From assembly GCA_029945375.1 (NCBI GenBank), contig CM057067.1, positions 496,001-560,000 of the forward strand: a DNA stretch of 64,000 nucleotides, in the 5' to 3' direction. Shown here in pieces: positions 32,200-41,455 of this stretch. This stretch comes from Agaricus subrufescens. Taxonomy: Eukaryota; Basidiomycota; Agaricomycetes; Agaricales; Agaricaceae. The position numbers and the translations under genes are program-made. The first letter of the stretch is position 1; each line of letters opens with the position of its first letter. The notes below the pieces were generated by a model. The model saw nothing but the letters and a program-made list of their open reading frames with translations. It was not told the origin of the DNA and ran no database searches.

Positions 32200-33783
32200 T
32201 CTTCATCTTCTCCTGGCTCTAGATAATGATGGCTGTGAACCTAGTGGGTGCTGTATGTTGCTGAGATGGGTGTGTTGCACTAGCACCTCAGCATGTTGGG
32301 TGATGTAGACTTTGAATGCCTCACTGGCCCACTGGCCTTTGGTTTCCATGGCCTCAAAGGAGAGGCCCCATAGGAGATACTCAAGGGTTGAGCCAATGCA
32401 AATGCCATGGCCTTGGAGGGTGCCTAGGCCTGCTTGTGAGGCAGCGGTGTTGATGACAAGCAGGAAGAGCCTCTTGGTGAGGGTCTGAAAGTGTTGTTGT
32501 AAAGGTAGGCAAAAAGGTGGGCATCAAGAGGTGGGTTGTTGGAGATGAGGTGAACGTTGAGCGCTGCCACAGGATTTGAGATCCCTTCCTGAGTGGTCCA
32601 GAATACGTCTTCCCCTTCTGGTGCAGATTTTGTCCTTGGGAGGTAGAGAATGGTGGTGGAGATGTTGGAGCGATCAAGGACAGTGCTAAGGTTTGTGCAG
32701 GTGGGGTGTCTGGTGGGGTCAAAGGCAGATAGGTTTGGGACTGTGAACTGCCCTAGTCTAGCTGTGGCATAAAAGGCTGTGGTGAGGCAAGTGAAGGTGG
32801 CTATGTGGAGGGGGTTTTGGTGATCCAGATAGGAGTGGATGGCTGATATGATACTGAGGGTGAAAGGGGTGCGTTTTGGTCTCCTTGTGGATGGGGGGGG
32901 AGGTTCTGTGAGCAGCTCTGAGGAGGATCTTTACTTCCTCATTGTTTGGGTGCCACTCGAGCCTGTTCAGGGTGTGCCATGCTTTCAGGCCAGCTACATA
33001 GTTGATGATTGTGGATTGAGAGTAAGACCTGGCAAGGGCAGTGATGAAGATTGAAAGAAGATTGGGAGAGATGGGAGCATGGTCAATTTTGGCAATGCCT
33101 TTGTGGTCACAAAACACGTGGAAGGTGAGCAGGCCAGTGCTGTAGGTGGCTAACATGGAGTCATCCCACCCTGCTTCTAGCACTTGTCTGACCCTTTCCT
33201 CTTCGTCTAGAGGGTTTGGCTGGGTGGGTTGCACAGGGGCCCAGCTTGAGATCCTTCTTTTGGCAAGTACATGTGGTCTGAGAGGTGATGGGTTTGGGGT
33301 GAGAACTGGATTGTAGGGAGGTGGGGGCAGGGGAAACTGTGGAGGGGGGGTCGGTAGAGGAGTGTTGAATTTGGAGGCAGAGGCACTAGTTGTCTGAGCT
33401 GGAGAAGAGGCCAATTGTCTGATGGTGAGTGGGGGGTTTTGAGTAGGCTGGGGGAGGGTCTCGGATTGGCTTTGGTTTTGCAGTCGGGAGGGTGCCATTT
33501 GTAGCCATGTCTTGTTTGAGTTGGAGAGGGGGGTGGTCGAAATCCATGATGGGGTTCTGCATATTGGAAGGAATGGGTATGGGAGGGAGGAGGAGGGAGT
33601 TGGGGCCATAGATGCCTTGGGAGGGATCATTGGCTGGGTTATGGTCTGTGGGGACATACTTGGTGTAGAAGTGGGAGTGTGTATTGGCGCTGACCTGATT
33701 AACCAACTTGAATATATTGTTGGTGGCTTTGTTTCAGCTGTGGCCCCTCCACCAACCTTCAACGACCCCGGTGTTGTCCCCAA
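32200..33783 (-). pseudogene. DIRS-1 tyrosine recombinase
   Basis: The clearest frame is 33783-32758 (minus). After a proline-rich leader it has LRPHVLAKRRISSW, VRQVLEAGWDDSMLATYSTGLL, FHVFCDHKGI and LLSIFITALARSYSQSTIINYVAGLKAWH, which is the N-terminal core-binding part. The catalytic part (RLGQFTVPNLSAFD onward) continues in another frame and decays toward 32200. In DIRS-2 the matching part keeps all catalytic residues. It would integrate circular cDNA in the nucleus. Confidence 0.8.
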
Positions 33784-34015
33784 ATAGTTGGTAGTGACCT
33801 CCCTCTGGGTGTAGCTGAGTGATGGTCATAGCCAGGAAGAGGAAGGTGGCTGCCTCTGCCCAGCCGATGTCTCTGCCTGACCTGGGGTGGTTCCACCCTG
33901 GGACAAGCCTCCAGGCTTGCCATCTTTGGCCAATGACGATCCTGATTCCCACCTCGGAGCTTGCATCTGAGAACGCTGAGAGGTCTGTGATGATGATGGT
34001 GGGATGAATTGGTCT
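33734..34015 (-). pseudogene. DIRS-1 RNase H, distal part
   Basis: The frame has SEVGIRIVIGQRWQAWRLVPGW, DIGWAEAATFLFLAMTI and YQLFGDNTGVVEGWWRG, the RNase H pattern of DIRS elements with Asp in DNTG. The proximal part is separated from it by the insertion at about 34020-35402 and resumes at 35404-35577. Confidence 0.72.
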
Positions 34016-34020
34016 GCCAG

Positions 34021-35402
34021 TGAAGAGATTAGGTCAGTGTAAATGTGGAAAATAAAATATAAAAAATATAAAATTGAATGCAAATGCAACCCTTTGAATT
34101 ACACCGAGTCTCGAGTGTGGTTCATGGGGAGAATAAATCAGAAAGAAAGTGAAAGTAAGCGTCTCGATTAAGTATTAAATGAAAATAGGGGTAGAATAGA
34201 AATGTGAAACAAGTCTCGACTGAATAGAGACCTCTTCCAGACCTATGCCATTTTGATTAGAACCTTTGCGACAAGTGGCTAAGCTTGCGACGACTGTCCT
34301 CAATAGAATGGGTTAGACACCTATCTAGGAGGGGTAGCAAGTCCACCCTAGTGATGCCTCAACAAACTCAGAGAGCCTTGACCTGCCTTCGTGCTTTGAG
34401 ACAGACTGCAAGACAAGTTGAGCTAGCACCGAATGCTATCGCAATCCTATTAGACCAGTGAAGATACTCTCTCTCGCAGAACACAAGACCTTCCAAGTCG
34501 AGAAAGAACTTAAGAAATGCTTAGAACACTGTGAAGTTTAACCAAACTCAATTTCACTCGCACAGCGCTTGGGCAAAGATTCGATCCCGAACCTTGTCCT
34601 TGACTGGCAGCTATATACAATACACAATAAAAAACTGAGACAAAATAAACAAATATGAAACATTTAACCAAGTCCGTATCCAGCGCTGAATGGGTATAGT
34701 CTCCTCGACTCATCTTTCTCCACCAATCAACAGTCTTGACTATTCAGTCTCCTCGACCAAACATTGCACTTGTCTAATCTTCTGCTTCTCATTGGCTAAC
34801 AAATTTCCAACCCTAGACCCTAGTCTTAGAAACCCTCGAGACTCATCCCCCACTGATCAATCCATCAATAAGATGTCCTCAATTAGACTAAGTCTCTATC
34901 TCGCCATTAGTTGCTTTGAGATTATCAACATCACTACCTGATCCAGAGTCTCGACTGATAATTCCGACAGTCCTGCTTCAGTTCATTTCAGTCTCGACAT
35001 GTGTGAGCCATCTACTTTCTAGCCCTTTCCCTATTAGGCAGGTAGTAGTCATAGATTTGGTTTAGCATAAGGTCTGCTAAAGGAACTGCATTCTGCTAAG
35101 TCCTCGAGCCATCCTATAACTAATCTCGACAATATTCTCCAATAAAGTCTCCCTAAGCTCAGTCTCGAGACTTCCATTTTAAAGTCCTCGAACACAATTA
35201 TATTCCCCCTAGCAGTATGGTTTTCCTGCTAGGAATCGCGGATGCAATCTCGACTGAATCCTAGTTCAACCCGCCTTCACACATGCCCTCGACCAATCTT
35301 ATTACTAATGGGGTGACCTATTGCTCATTCTTGAGCCTAATACATACACCTAGCCACATTAAACATATATTTTCACACGTAAAACGGCTGGGGCCGTAAC
35401 AC
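34021..35402 (-). mobile_element. 1.4-kb insertion in the DIRS-1 RNase H, possible solo LTR, rich in TCTCGA motifs
   Basis: Compared with DIRS-2 (56690-56790), DIRS-1 has about 1.38 kb of extra non-coding, AT-rich sequence here. On the minus strand it starts TGTTACGGCCCC, a usual LTR start, and it ends CA near 34021. The target duplication is not clear. It has about fifteen copies of CTCGA, mostly as TCTCGAC or CCTCGA, spread across 34105-35290. No frame of note. Solo LTR of an unrecognised family is the best guess. Confidence 0.5.
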
Positions 35403-35677
35403 TGGTATTGGGGGTTGTGAGGGCAGCTAACCACCAAAGGAGGTCTGTCTGTAGTGCTTTGGGGGGGGGTGCGTGGTTTGAAAGGTGAGTCACGGAATAC
35501 GCCAAGGAAGGCCTCAATGCTGGTGAGGTAGGGCCTGCCCTGTGGTAGGACCAGGGCAGCATGGAGCAACTTGCCATGAAGTTTTTCAGCTTTGTTTCAG
35601 GTATGAGTGCGGGATTGTTGCCAGGTGTTGATAGCCTCTCTGTACTTGTTCCTCTTGGAGTCAGGGAGGCTGACCAT

Positions 35678-36643
35678 TCATTTGGTCAGGTCCCATGTGA
35701 GGCCTATGAACATGAAAATGGTGGCAAATGGAGCATCTTTCTCAAGTTCCCAGGGAATGCCTAATTGCCTGGATAATTCATCAATGTCCTCCATTGCATA
35801 TGTGAACAGGGTATCATGAGGTGAGTGTGGGGATCTTTCCACTAGATCAATTATGGGTGTGAGGTGGTCCTCATTGAACTCCTCAATCTTCCCATTTTTG
35901 AGTGGGTTGCCTTTGAACCACAGCCTGCCTTTGGAGTGAATTTGACCTCCATTCTGGTGAATTGATGATGCCTGGGCTGCTCTGGAGCTGTTGAACTCTG
36001 CGATATGAGTACGACAAATGCGAAAGAAAACATGATCATTGACCCATTTGGAAATGGGTCCTAGGCCCTGTGCCCTCATTATGTCAGCACCGGCATTGGC
36101 TACTTTTCCATAGATACCAGCCCCTGATGCTAGTCCAAAGGTGTTCTGTGTGTCAATGGCATATTGGTCATTGCCTTGAAGCTTCACAACCATTCCTGGC
36201 CACTGGGAGGGGTGGAGGGGTATGGTGCAGTAAGCTTCTTTTACATCTTGCACAGCTGCTTCTGAGTCTGGAGGTAGTTTTTCTATGATTAATGAAATGG
36301 TGGCAAATGTTCCCCATGTGCATGGGTAGAGTGTTGATGTGATGTGGTGATTGATGGAGGATATCCCTCTGGATGGATTATGGGGGTGTGATAGATTTTG
36401 TATTAGGTGAAATTTGCCCAGCTTATTGGGCTTTGGGATTATGCTAAGAGGGGATGTCTGGAAAGGGCCCAGGAGCTGTTCAATTTGATTCTTAGTTGCG
36501 GGGCCTAAGTATCTGCTTTTTTGGAACTCTAAAAGAATGATATTATGGAATGCATTACAATGCTCCTCTGTGGAGGCATTGTTTGGTGGAGAGTACAATA
36601 CTGAGATAGCTGGCACACCAGCTTGGAAACTGTTATTTAACAT
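35678..36643 (-). pseudogene. DIRS-1 reverse transcriptase
   Basis: Open frame of 321 codons. Motifs: LGPATKNQIEQLLGPFQTSP, SIIPKPNKLGKFHLIQNLS, VQDVKEAYCTIPLHPSQWPG (first catalytic Asp), FGLASGAGIYG, and KWVNDHVFFRI, where related elements have WVDDHVFF. The lost catalytic Asp is codon AAT at 36038-36040, after GTC; a CG to CA change of GTC-GAT explains it. The frame upstream (36674-37072) ends in TGA before LTHRYPD. The enzyme is therefore inactive though its frame is open. Confidence 0.85.
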
Positions 36644-36669
36644 GTAAACAAGGTCAGGGTATCTGTGTG

Positions 36670-38230
36670 TGAGTCAGGAGGCCTTGAGGAGGCAGTCCCA
36701 TGCTGCTGTGTGATAAGGTGTGAGGGGACTACACGCTCTGAGGGCAAGGGCATTTTTGAGTGCTGTGATCTGATCCCCCACAGCTGGAGCAATGATGTTT
36801 AGGGGCATGGGCAGGGGAGTTGTCATGGCAGCCTCATGGTTTCTGCCAATCGGTGCATAGGGTGGTGCTGTCTGGGTCATGTAGGTGTCTCTTAGAGGTG
36901 CATGAGCATCTGTTGTCTTTGAGGTCATCCCATTGGTGAGGGGCTTTGCAGTTGGCAACATCATGGGGGTGTTGTCCAAGGCACATAGGGCAAACTGATT
37001 TGAGTTCAATGTGAGGGGAGGACATGGTAGTCCGAAAAGGTTTCTTCTTTCATGGCCATTTGTTGCTGTCATCTGAGTAGGATGGTGGGGGGGGGCTGTG
37101 CTTCCACTTTGGGGGTGGAGGGTGTGGGGAAGGAGAGCGATGCTGGCATGTCAAGCTCTGCTTCTGGCAGCTCTGGTACTGCAAGGATTGGAGACGGGCA
37201 AGTTCCTGCAGGGTTCATACCCACCAGGAAGGAGCATGGGGCCAGGTTTTGGCATGTGTGGGTGGTGTAGCAGGAGCAGGGCTGGTGATGGGGCAGGGCC
37301 AATGCATGGAGGGGAAGGGGCCAATTTGTGGAAGGAAGGAGAGGAAGGGCAGTAAGTAAAGTGACATGGTTCAGTGTGAGGGTGACTTATGTTTATTAAC
37401 TGATTATGGGTTCTGACTCTGATAGAGTCAGCAATTCCTTGTAGTTGTTGTTCATTAATGATAGCAATGTCAAATGCCACACAACCATTATCAATCTCAT
37501 GATGCCATTCTTGATGAGCCTGGGCCTGATAGATGACAAGAGCCTGGTCTCCCTGGGGCTCATTCCTGATCAGGTGTGTGTTGAGAAGTAGGTAAAAGTC
37601 CATAAACCTGTGGACAGTGCAGGGCTCCCACCCACATTTCTCCATGTGAGTGATGAGTCCATTCTTCATGAGACCCATCTCAAGAAAGGATAGATGTTCA
37701 TCTCGGATGATAGAGCTTTTGGGGGTTTGGGAGTTTTGGGAGGGAAGGAGAGAGAGGCCATTGTCAGATTGGGTGAGTAAAAAGGACTCGGTTTGAAGAG
37801 TGATGGCATGTTCTGTGGTTGCTTCTTTTCCTTGGGGAGTGAAGTACCACAGTTTGACATAGTCGAATGCTTTGAGTTTTCAGCTGGCATGTTTGGACGG
37901 GTCTAGATTCTGGTCCATAGCTATGAGGGCTCCATCCTGGAACTTGGGAAAATTCTTCTTCTTGGTGGTGGTGGGGGTAGGGGCAGGGGGTGCAGCACCA
38001 TCTGCACCAGGAATAGGGGCATGGTTGTGTTGATCGGGGACTGGGGGATTGGGTGGTGCTGGTGCTGGCAGATTGAGAGGGGGACCTTCTCGCTGCTGTT
38101 GGGGGTTGTGTCTTTGCCTCCAGGTTAAAGCAAGATGATCAGTGGCTTCTTGGTCATTCATGTGGAACATGCACTGGAGGTTTTGACGAAGGTCTAGAAA
38201 TTCCTCTGCCATGTAGTTCAGAGGATCCAT
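36670..38230 (-). pseudogene. DIRS-1 Gag-like zinc protein
   Basis: Starts MDPLNYMAEEFLDLRQ at 38230. A proline-rich part follows, then a conserved helical domain (KLWYFTPQ near 37840, EMGLMKNGLITHMEKCGWEP, HRFMDFYLLLNTH, QEWHHEIDNGCVAFDIAIINEQQL near 37450-37690). Then comes a Ser/Pro-rich stretch and a zinc cluster with CPMCLGQHPHDVANC (about 36950) and CTDWQKP. I recognise this layout from proteins next to DIRS-type reverse transcriptases in agaric genomes. Several frame breaks. Confidence 0.65.
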
Positions 38231-38339
38231 AGTGGTGGGTGATGTAGTTACTCAGAGGCCTTTGTGTAGAGTGTGTACAAAAAGAGTGTGGATGGTGGAC
38301 CTGATGAACGGGTCCAGCAAGTTTGAGGAGAAGAGTGGG

Positions 38340-39289
38340 TTGCTCTTGTGACTGTGACAAGCTCACAAAGAGGATTGTCTGCTGCTGGCAATTCTATCGT
38401 CACACCTGCTGCAGACTTTCACCCTCCTGCAGGTTCTCAACCTTCTGGTCAATTGGCACCTACTGGCCAAGCACCAACAACTCAATCCAATACAACCAGT
38501 GTCATCAATCCTGAGTCCTCTGAGTACAAGACCTGGGAGGTCAATATCAAGAAACACAACAAATGGCTTTGGGCTGACAATGCAGCTCAAGGCTTGATTC
38601 TGGGTGCCATCAAATTTGCTCAATGACAGCATATAGATCAATTCCCTAATTCCAAGGACAGGTGGAATCACTTGTATCACCTCTATGTCACTCAGAGAAG
38701 TTTGACCAATGATCATTATTATCTTCAAGAGCTTTATTTGATCAAATGGGATGGTTACTTCTCCATGTCAGATCATATCAGTAATGTCCTCAGTATTCAT
38801 TGTAAAATCATGGATTCTGGACAGTCATCAATGAAACCATTGTCATTCATACTCTTCTATCATCTCTTCCTTCATCAGCTTTGTGGGATGTTGTCAAGCA
38901 AAGCTTGCTTTCTTGGGGTACTAAAAGTTGCCAACTATGAGCAACCACACGTAAAGCACATGAACATGAACAGCTATGGAGGTATATTCTGGAAGAGAGA
39001 AAAGATGAGAAAAAGGGAGACACTATCTACAGGACATCCTCTGCCTTTTATCAGTATGTTATCTACTTCTCTTATTGTGCCAGATTTTGCTTATCTACCC
39101 ATTATGTTTATCTCATTACTGTCCTGTTCCTACTTCCTCTTCCTGTCATGATACTCCTCCTCATTACTCTCCCTCTACTCCATATTCTAGCCCCTTCTAG
39201 ATTCTGACTTGTAAAGGAGGTAGTCAAATCTCCTTACAACCCACCCACCCTTTAGAACAAAGAATTACTTGACTCCCATCAATCCAATG
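38340..39289 (+). pseudogene. Copia Gag remnant (probably Copia-3, continued)
   Basis: The plus-strand frame has SEYKTWEVNIKKHNKWLW, LGAIKFAQ, then after a TGA the string DRWNHLYHLYVTQRSLTNDHYYLQELYLIKW and SMSDHISN. This is the UBN2 part of a Copia Gag (W-x-x-L-x-x-x-Y, then M/S-x-x-H-I). Frameshifts follow; WDVVKQSLLSWG and a glutamate/lysine-rich stretch are visible to about 39030. Position and strand fit the continuation of the Gag that starts at 31712, with DIRS-1 inserted between. Confidence 0.6.
39285..39289 (+). repeat. Target-site duplication CAATG, left copy (Chr1)
   Basis: Matches 54132-54136 next to the right end of Chr1. Confidence 0.88.
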
Positions 39290-39588
39290 TGTTATGATCC
39301 ATATCAACCTTATGACCTGACCCATGACTTGTGCACCATATGCTCTTTCCCCTTATTTTGTAAATGCTTCACTTGCTTTGTCAGCCTCTATTCAGTAGTT
39401 AGTAAGACACCTTGGGTATTGTTACTCAGCCCAACTTCACCTTCTCCATTAGGTCATCTATTAGTCATATAAGTAGTGTAGTTATGCTCCTGTATTCCTT
39501 ACACTTTACCAACTTGCTCTCTTCCCTTATCACCCTCAAGTCTTTGCCTTAGTTTGCAACCTGAGCTATTCACTTTAAGGTCGTAACA
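39290..39588 (+). repeat. Chr1 5' LTR
   Basis: 299 bp. A TATAAGTAG box at about 39470 and the sequence ACACTTTACCAA (39501-39512), about 32 nt downstream, mark the likely transcript start. Confidence 0.9.
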
Positions 39589-39600
39589 TTTGGTAAAGTG
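39589..39600 (+). promoter_or_regulatory. Chr1 primer-binding site, candidate self-priming site
   Basis: TTTGGTAAAGTG follows the LTR. Its complement CACTTTACCAA occurs inside the LTR at 39502-39512, at the predicted 5' end of the transcript. Self-priming by the 5' end of the RNA is known for the Tf1/sushi group of chromoviruses. Confidence 0.6.
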
Positions 39601-39662
39601 TCCTACTGCTCACCCTGCAAGACCTCTAGTCACAGAGGCAGGAACTACACCAGGCTCAGTAT

Positions 39663-40694
39663 ATGAGCACAAATGAACACAACCTATTTGGAATCAATTT
39701 TGAAACCCTCTTCTACAAAGGACACTGAAGTGGAAACAGATTTGAAGTGCTTAGGAACCCAGATGACCACAAGACAGAACAGTCATTTGAATTAAAGGAA
39801 ATGGCAAGCAACACTGAATCCAAGACCAAACACAGGGGCATGCATGCCCAAGTCGACCACAAAGCTATGATGGACCCAGGATATTTTGAAGGAGATTGAA
39901 AAAAGTTTAACAACTGGTGGAGAGGCATGGAACTTTACCCCATGTTCCACCACTACACTGGGGCTGATGAGAAGATCATCATCATGACCAGTAGGATGAA
40001 AGGAGAAATTCCAGGATGGTTTGCCCAAACCTGGCAAACCAAATTAATTGGTTCTAATGACACTGCTGATTGGAAAGCCTTCACTGAAGCTCTCACTAGC
40101 TCCTTCTCCCCAGGAGACCAAAAGGAGATAGCCAAGGACAAACTTGAATCATTCAAACAAGGAAACATGCACACCAATGACTTCTTGGTCAAATTTGAAG
40201 CACTTGTCAAACAATCTGGAACAAGCAAAGACCATGCGCTATTCTTACTCAAACATCACACCAGAAGTGACATCATTCACACTATCTTGGGATACTCTCC
40301 CATTTCCATTCCCTGTGACCTCAATGGATGGATCCAAGCCATCACCTCTGTAGGCAAAGGATGGGAATCCACAGAGAAATGGAGAAATGACCATCACACT
40401 GCCACCAGCATAACTTATGGTGGCAATGGACAACCAATGGAGATAGGAGCCAGGAAATTAGAATGGTCTGCTGATGGGAAACCCAAGTGCCTTAAATGTG
40501 GCAAATTTGGACACATCAAGAATGAATGCTGATCTGGAAACTGATCTCCCATCCAATGCTACAACTGCCAAGGCATGGGACACTTCACCAAAGACTGTTG
40601 CAATCCCAAGAAAGCCAGAAACAGAGCTATTACCAAAGGAGAAACTGTAACCATTGAGGAAACTAAGGAGGATTTTCCAAAGGGTTTGGAGTAG
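39663..40694 (+). pseudogene. Chr1 Gag
   Basis: Starts MSTNEHNLFGINFETLFYKGH, then a TGA at 39726-39728 where Chr2 and Chr3 have CGA in the same codon. The Ty3 Gag core follows: FNNWWRGMELYPMF, GEIPGWFAQTW, ADWKAFTEALTSSFSP, NDFLVKFEALVKQS, FLLKHHTRSDIIHTILGY. Two zinc knuckles lie near 40490-40600 (CLKCGKFGHIKNEC and CYNCQGMGHFTKDC), separated by two TGA codons. Ends EDFPKGLE. It would form the particle and bind RNA. Confidence 0.87.
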
Positions 40695-40841
40695 GCACAA
40701 ACTTTTGAACCCATATACCTAGTCAGATGAAGAATTGATATGTTTGCCCTGCAAAACAACTAGGAGTGCAAGAACTAATTTTACAACTGGAAATAACCAA
40801 AGACAACAGACACACCTTTGTTGCCAAAACAATGCTTGACT

Positions 40842-41455
40842 GGGCTACAGCAAATACAAGGAGCCTGCACACAGACAAGGCCTACATGCAGACTAACATG
40901 CAGACACCAAACATGGACAAACACAAGGGGGTGCAAATGGATGAAGGTTAAATTATGGGCTAGAGGAGGGTCTAACATAGGCAGGGAGTGGGAGGAAGGG
41001 TTAATTTATTATACTAGAAGACGACAAGGGTGGTAGACCACACAAATATTCAATAGATATAACTAATTAATGAGGATTGATGAAAACATGATGCGGGATC
41101 ACAAGTGTACAATGCAGACCAATGAGGACATGAGGAGGGATCAAAGGATCAGACGTGGGCTTATGAGGGCTTGATGCGGGAGTGTATAGATTAGACAAGT
41201 AAGGCCACCATATTTGGGCAACAAATGGGAAGATTGAGGCCCTAATTTCATACATAAAGCAAGATAGAGCACAATAAAAATGATTCTATACAGAGGGGAG
41301 GATACCTTTTAAATGTTATAAGGTTTATGCTATTATAACCATGTGGGTTATTCTACTTGACACAGACTAGACATGAAAAAAGAGGCTGACACAGGCTCAA
41401 TGTGGGAAAAAAGCCCATGGCAGGCTCTGTGGGCTCTTCATATTTCTGGTAGCCC
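40842..41455. mobile_element. 614-bp MITE in the Chr1 protease, 9-bp duplication
   Basis: Flanked by TGCTTGACT at 40833-40841 and 41456-41464. Ends are imperfect inverted repeats: GGGCTACAGCAAATACAAGG on the left and the inverse of GGGCTACCAGAAATATGAAG on the right, about 24 bp. No coding frame. Chr2 and Chr3 have the uninterrupted sequence at the same protease site. Nine-base duplications with terminal repeats suggest a Mutator-like MITE; the family is not proven. Confidence 0.8.

Larger units (their letters stand above)
31880..38360 (-). mobile_element. DIRS-1, tyrosine-recombinase retrotransposon (decayed)
   Basis: Minus-strand order is a Gag-like zinc protein (38230 to about 36670), reverse transcriptase (36643-35678), RNase H (35577-33734, interrupted) and tyrosine recombinase (about 33300-32200). 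This order, with a tyrosine recombinase in place of an integrase, defines DIRS-type elements. The right end lies near 38360 and the left near 31880; I could not fix the termini, which in DIRS are split or inverted repeats rather than LTRs. A related, better kept recombinase lies at 54660-56971. Confidence 0.8.
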
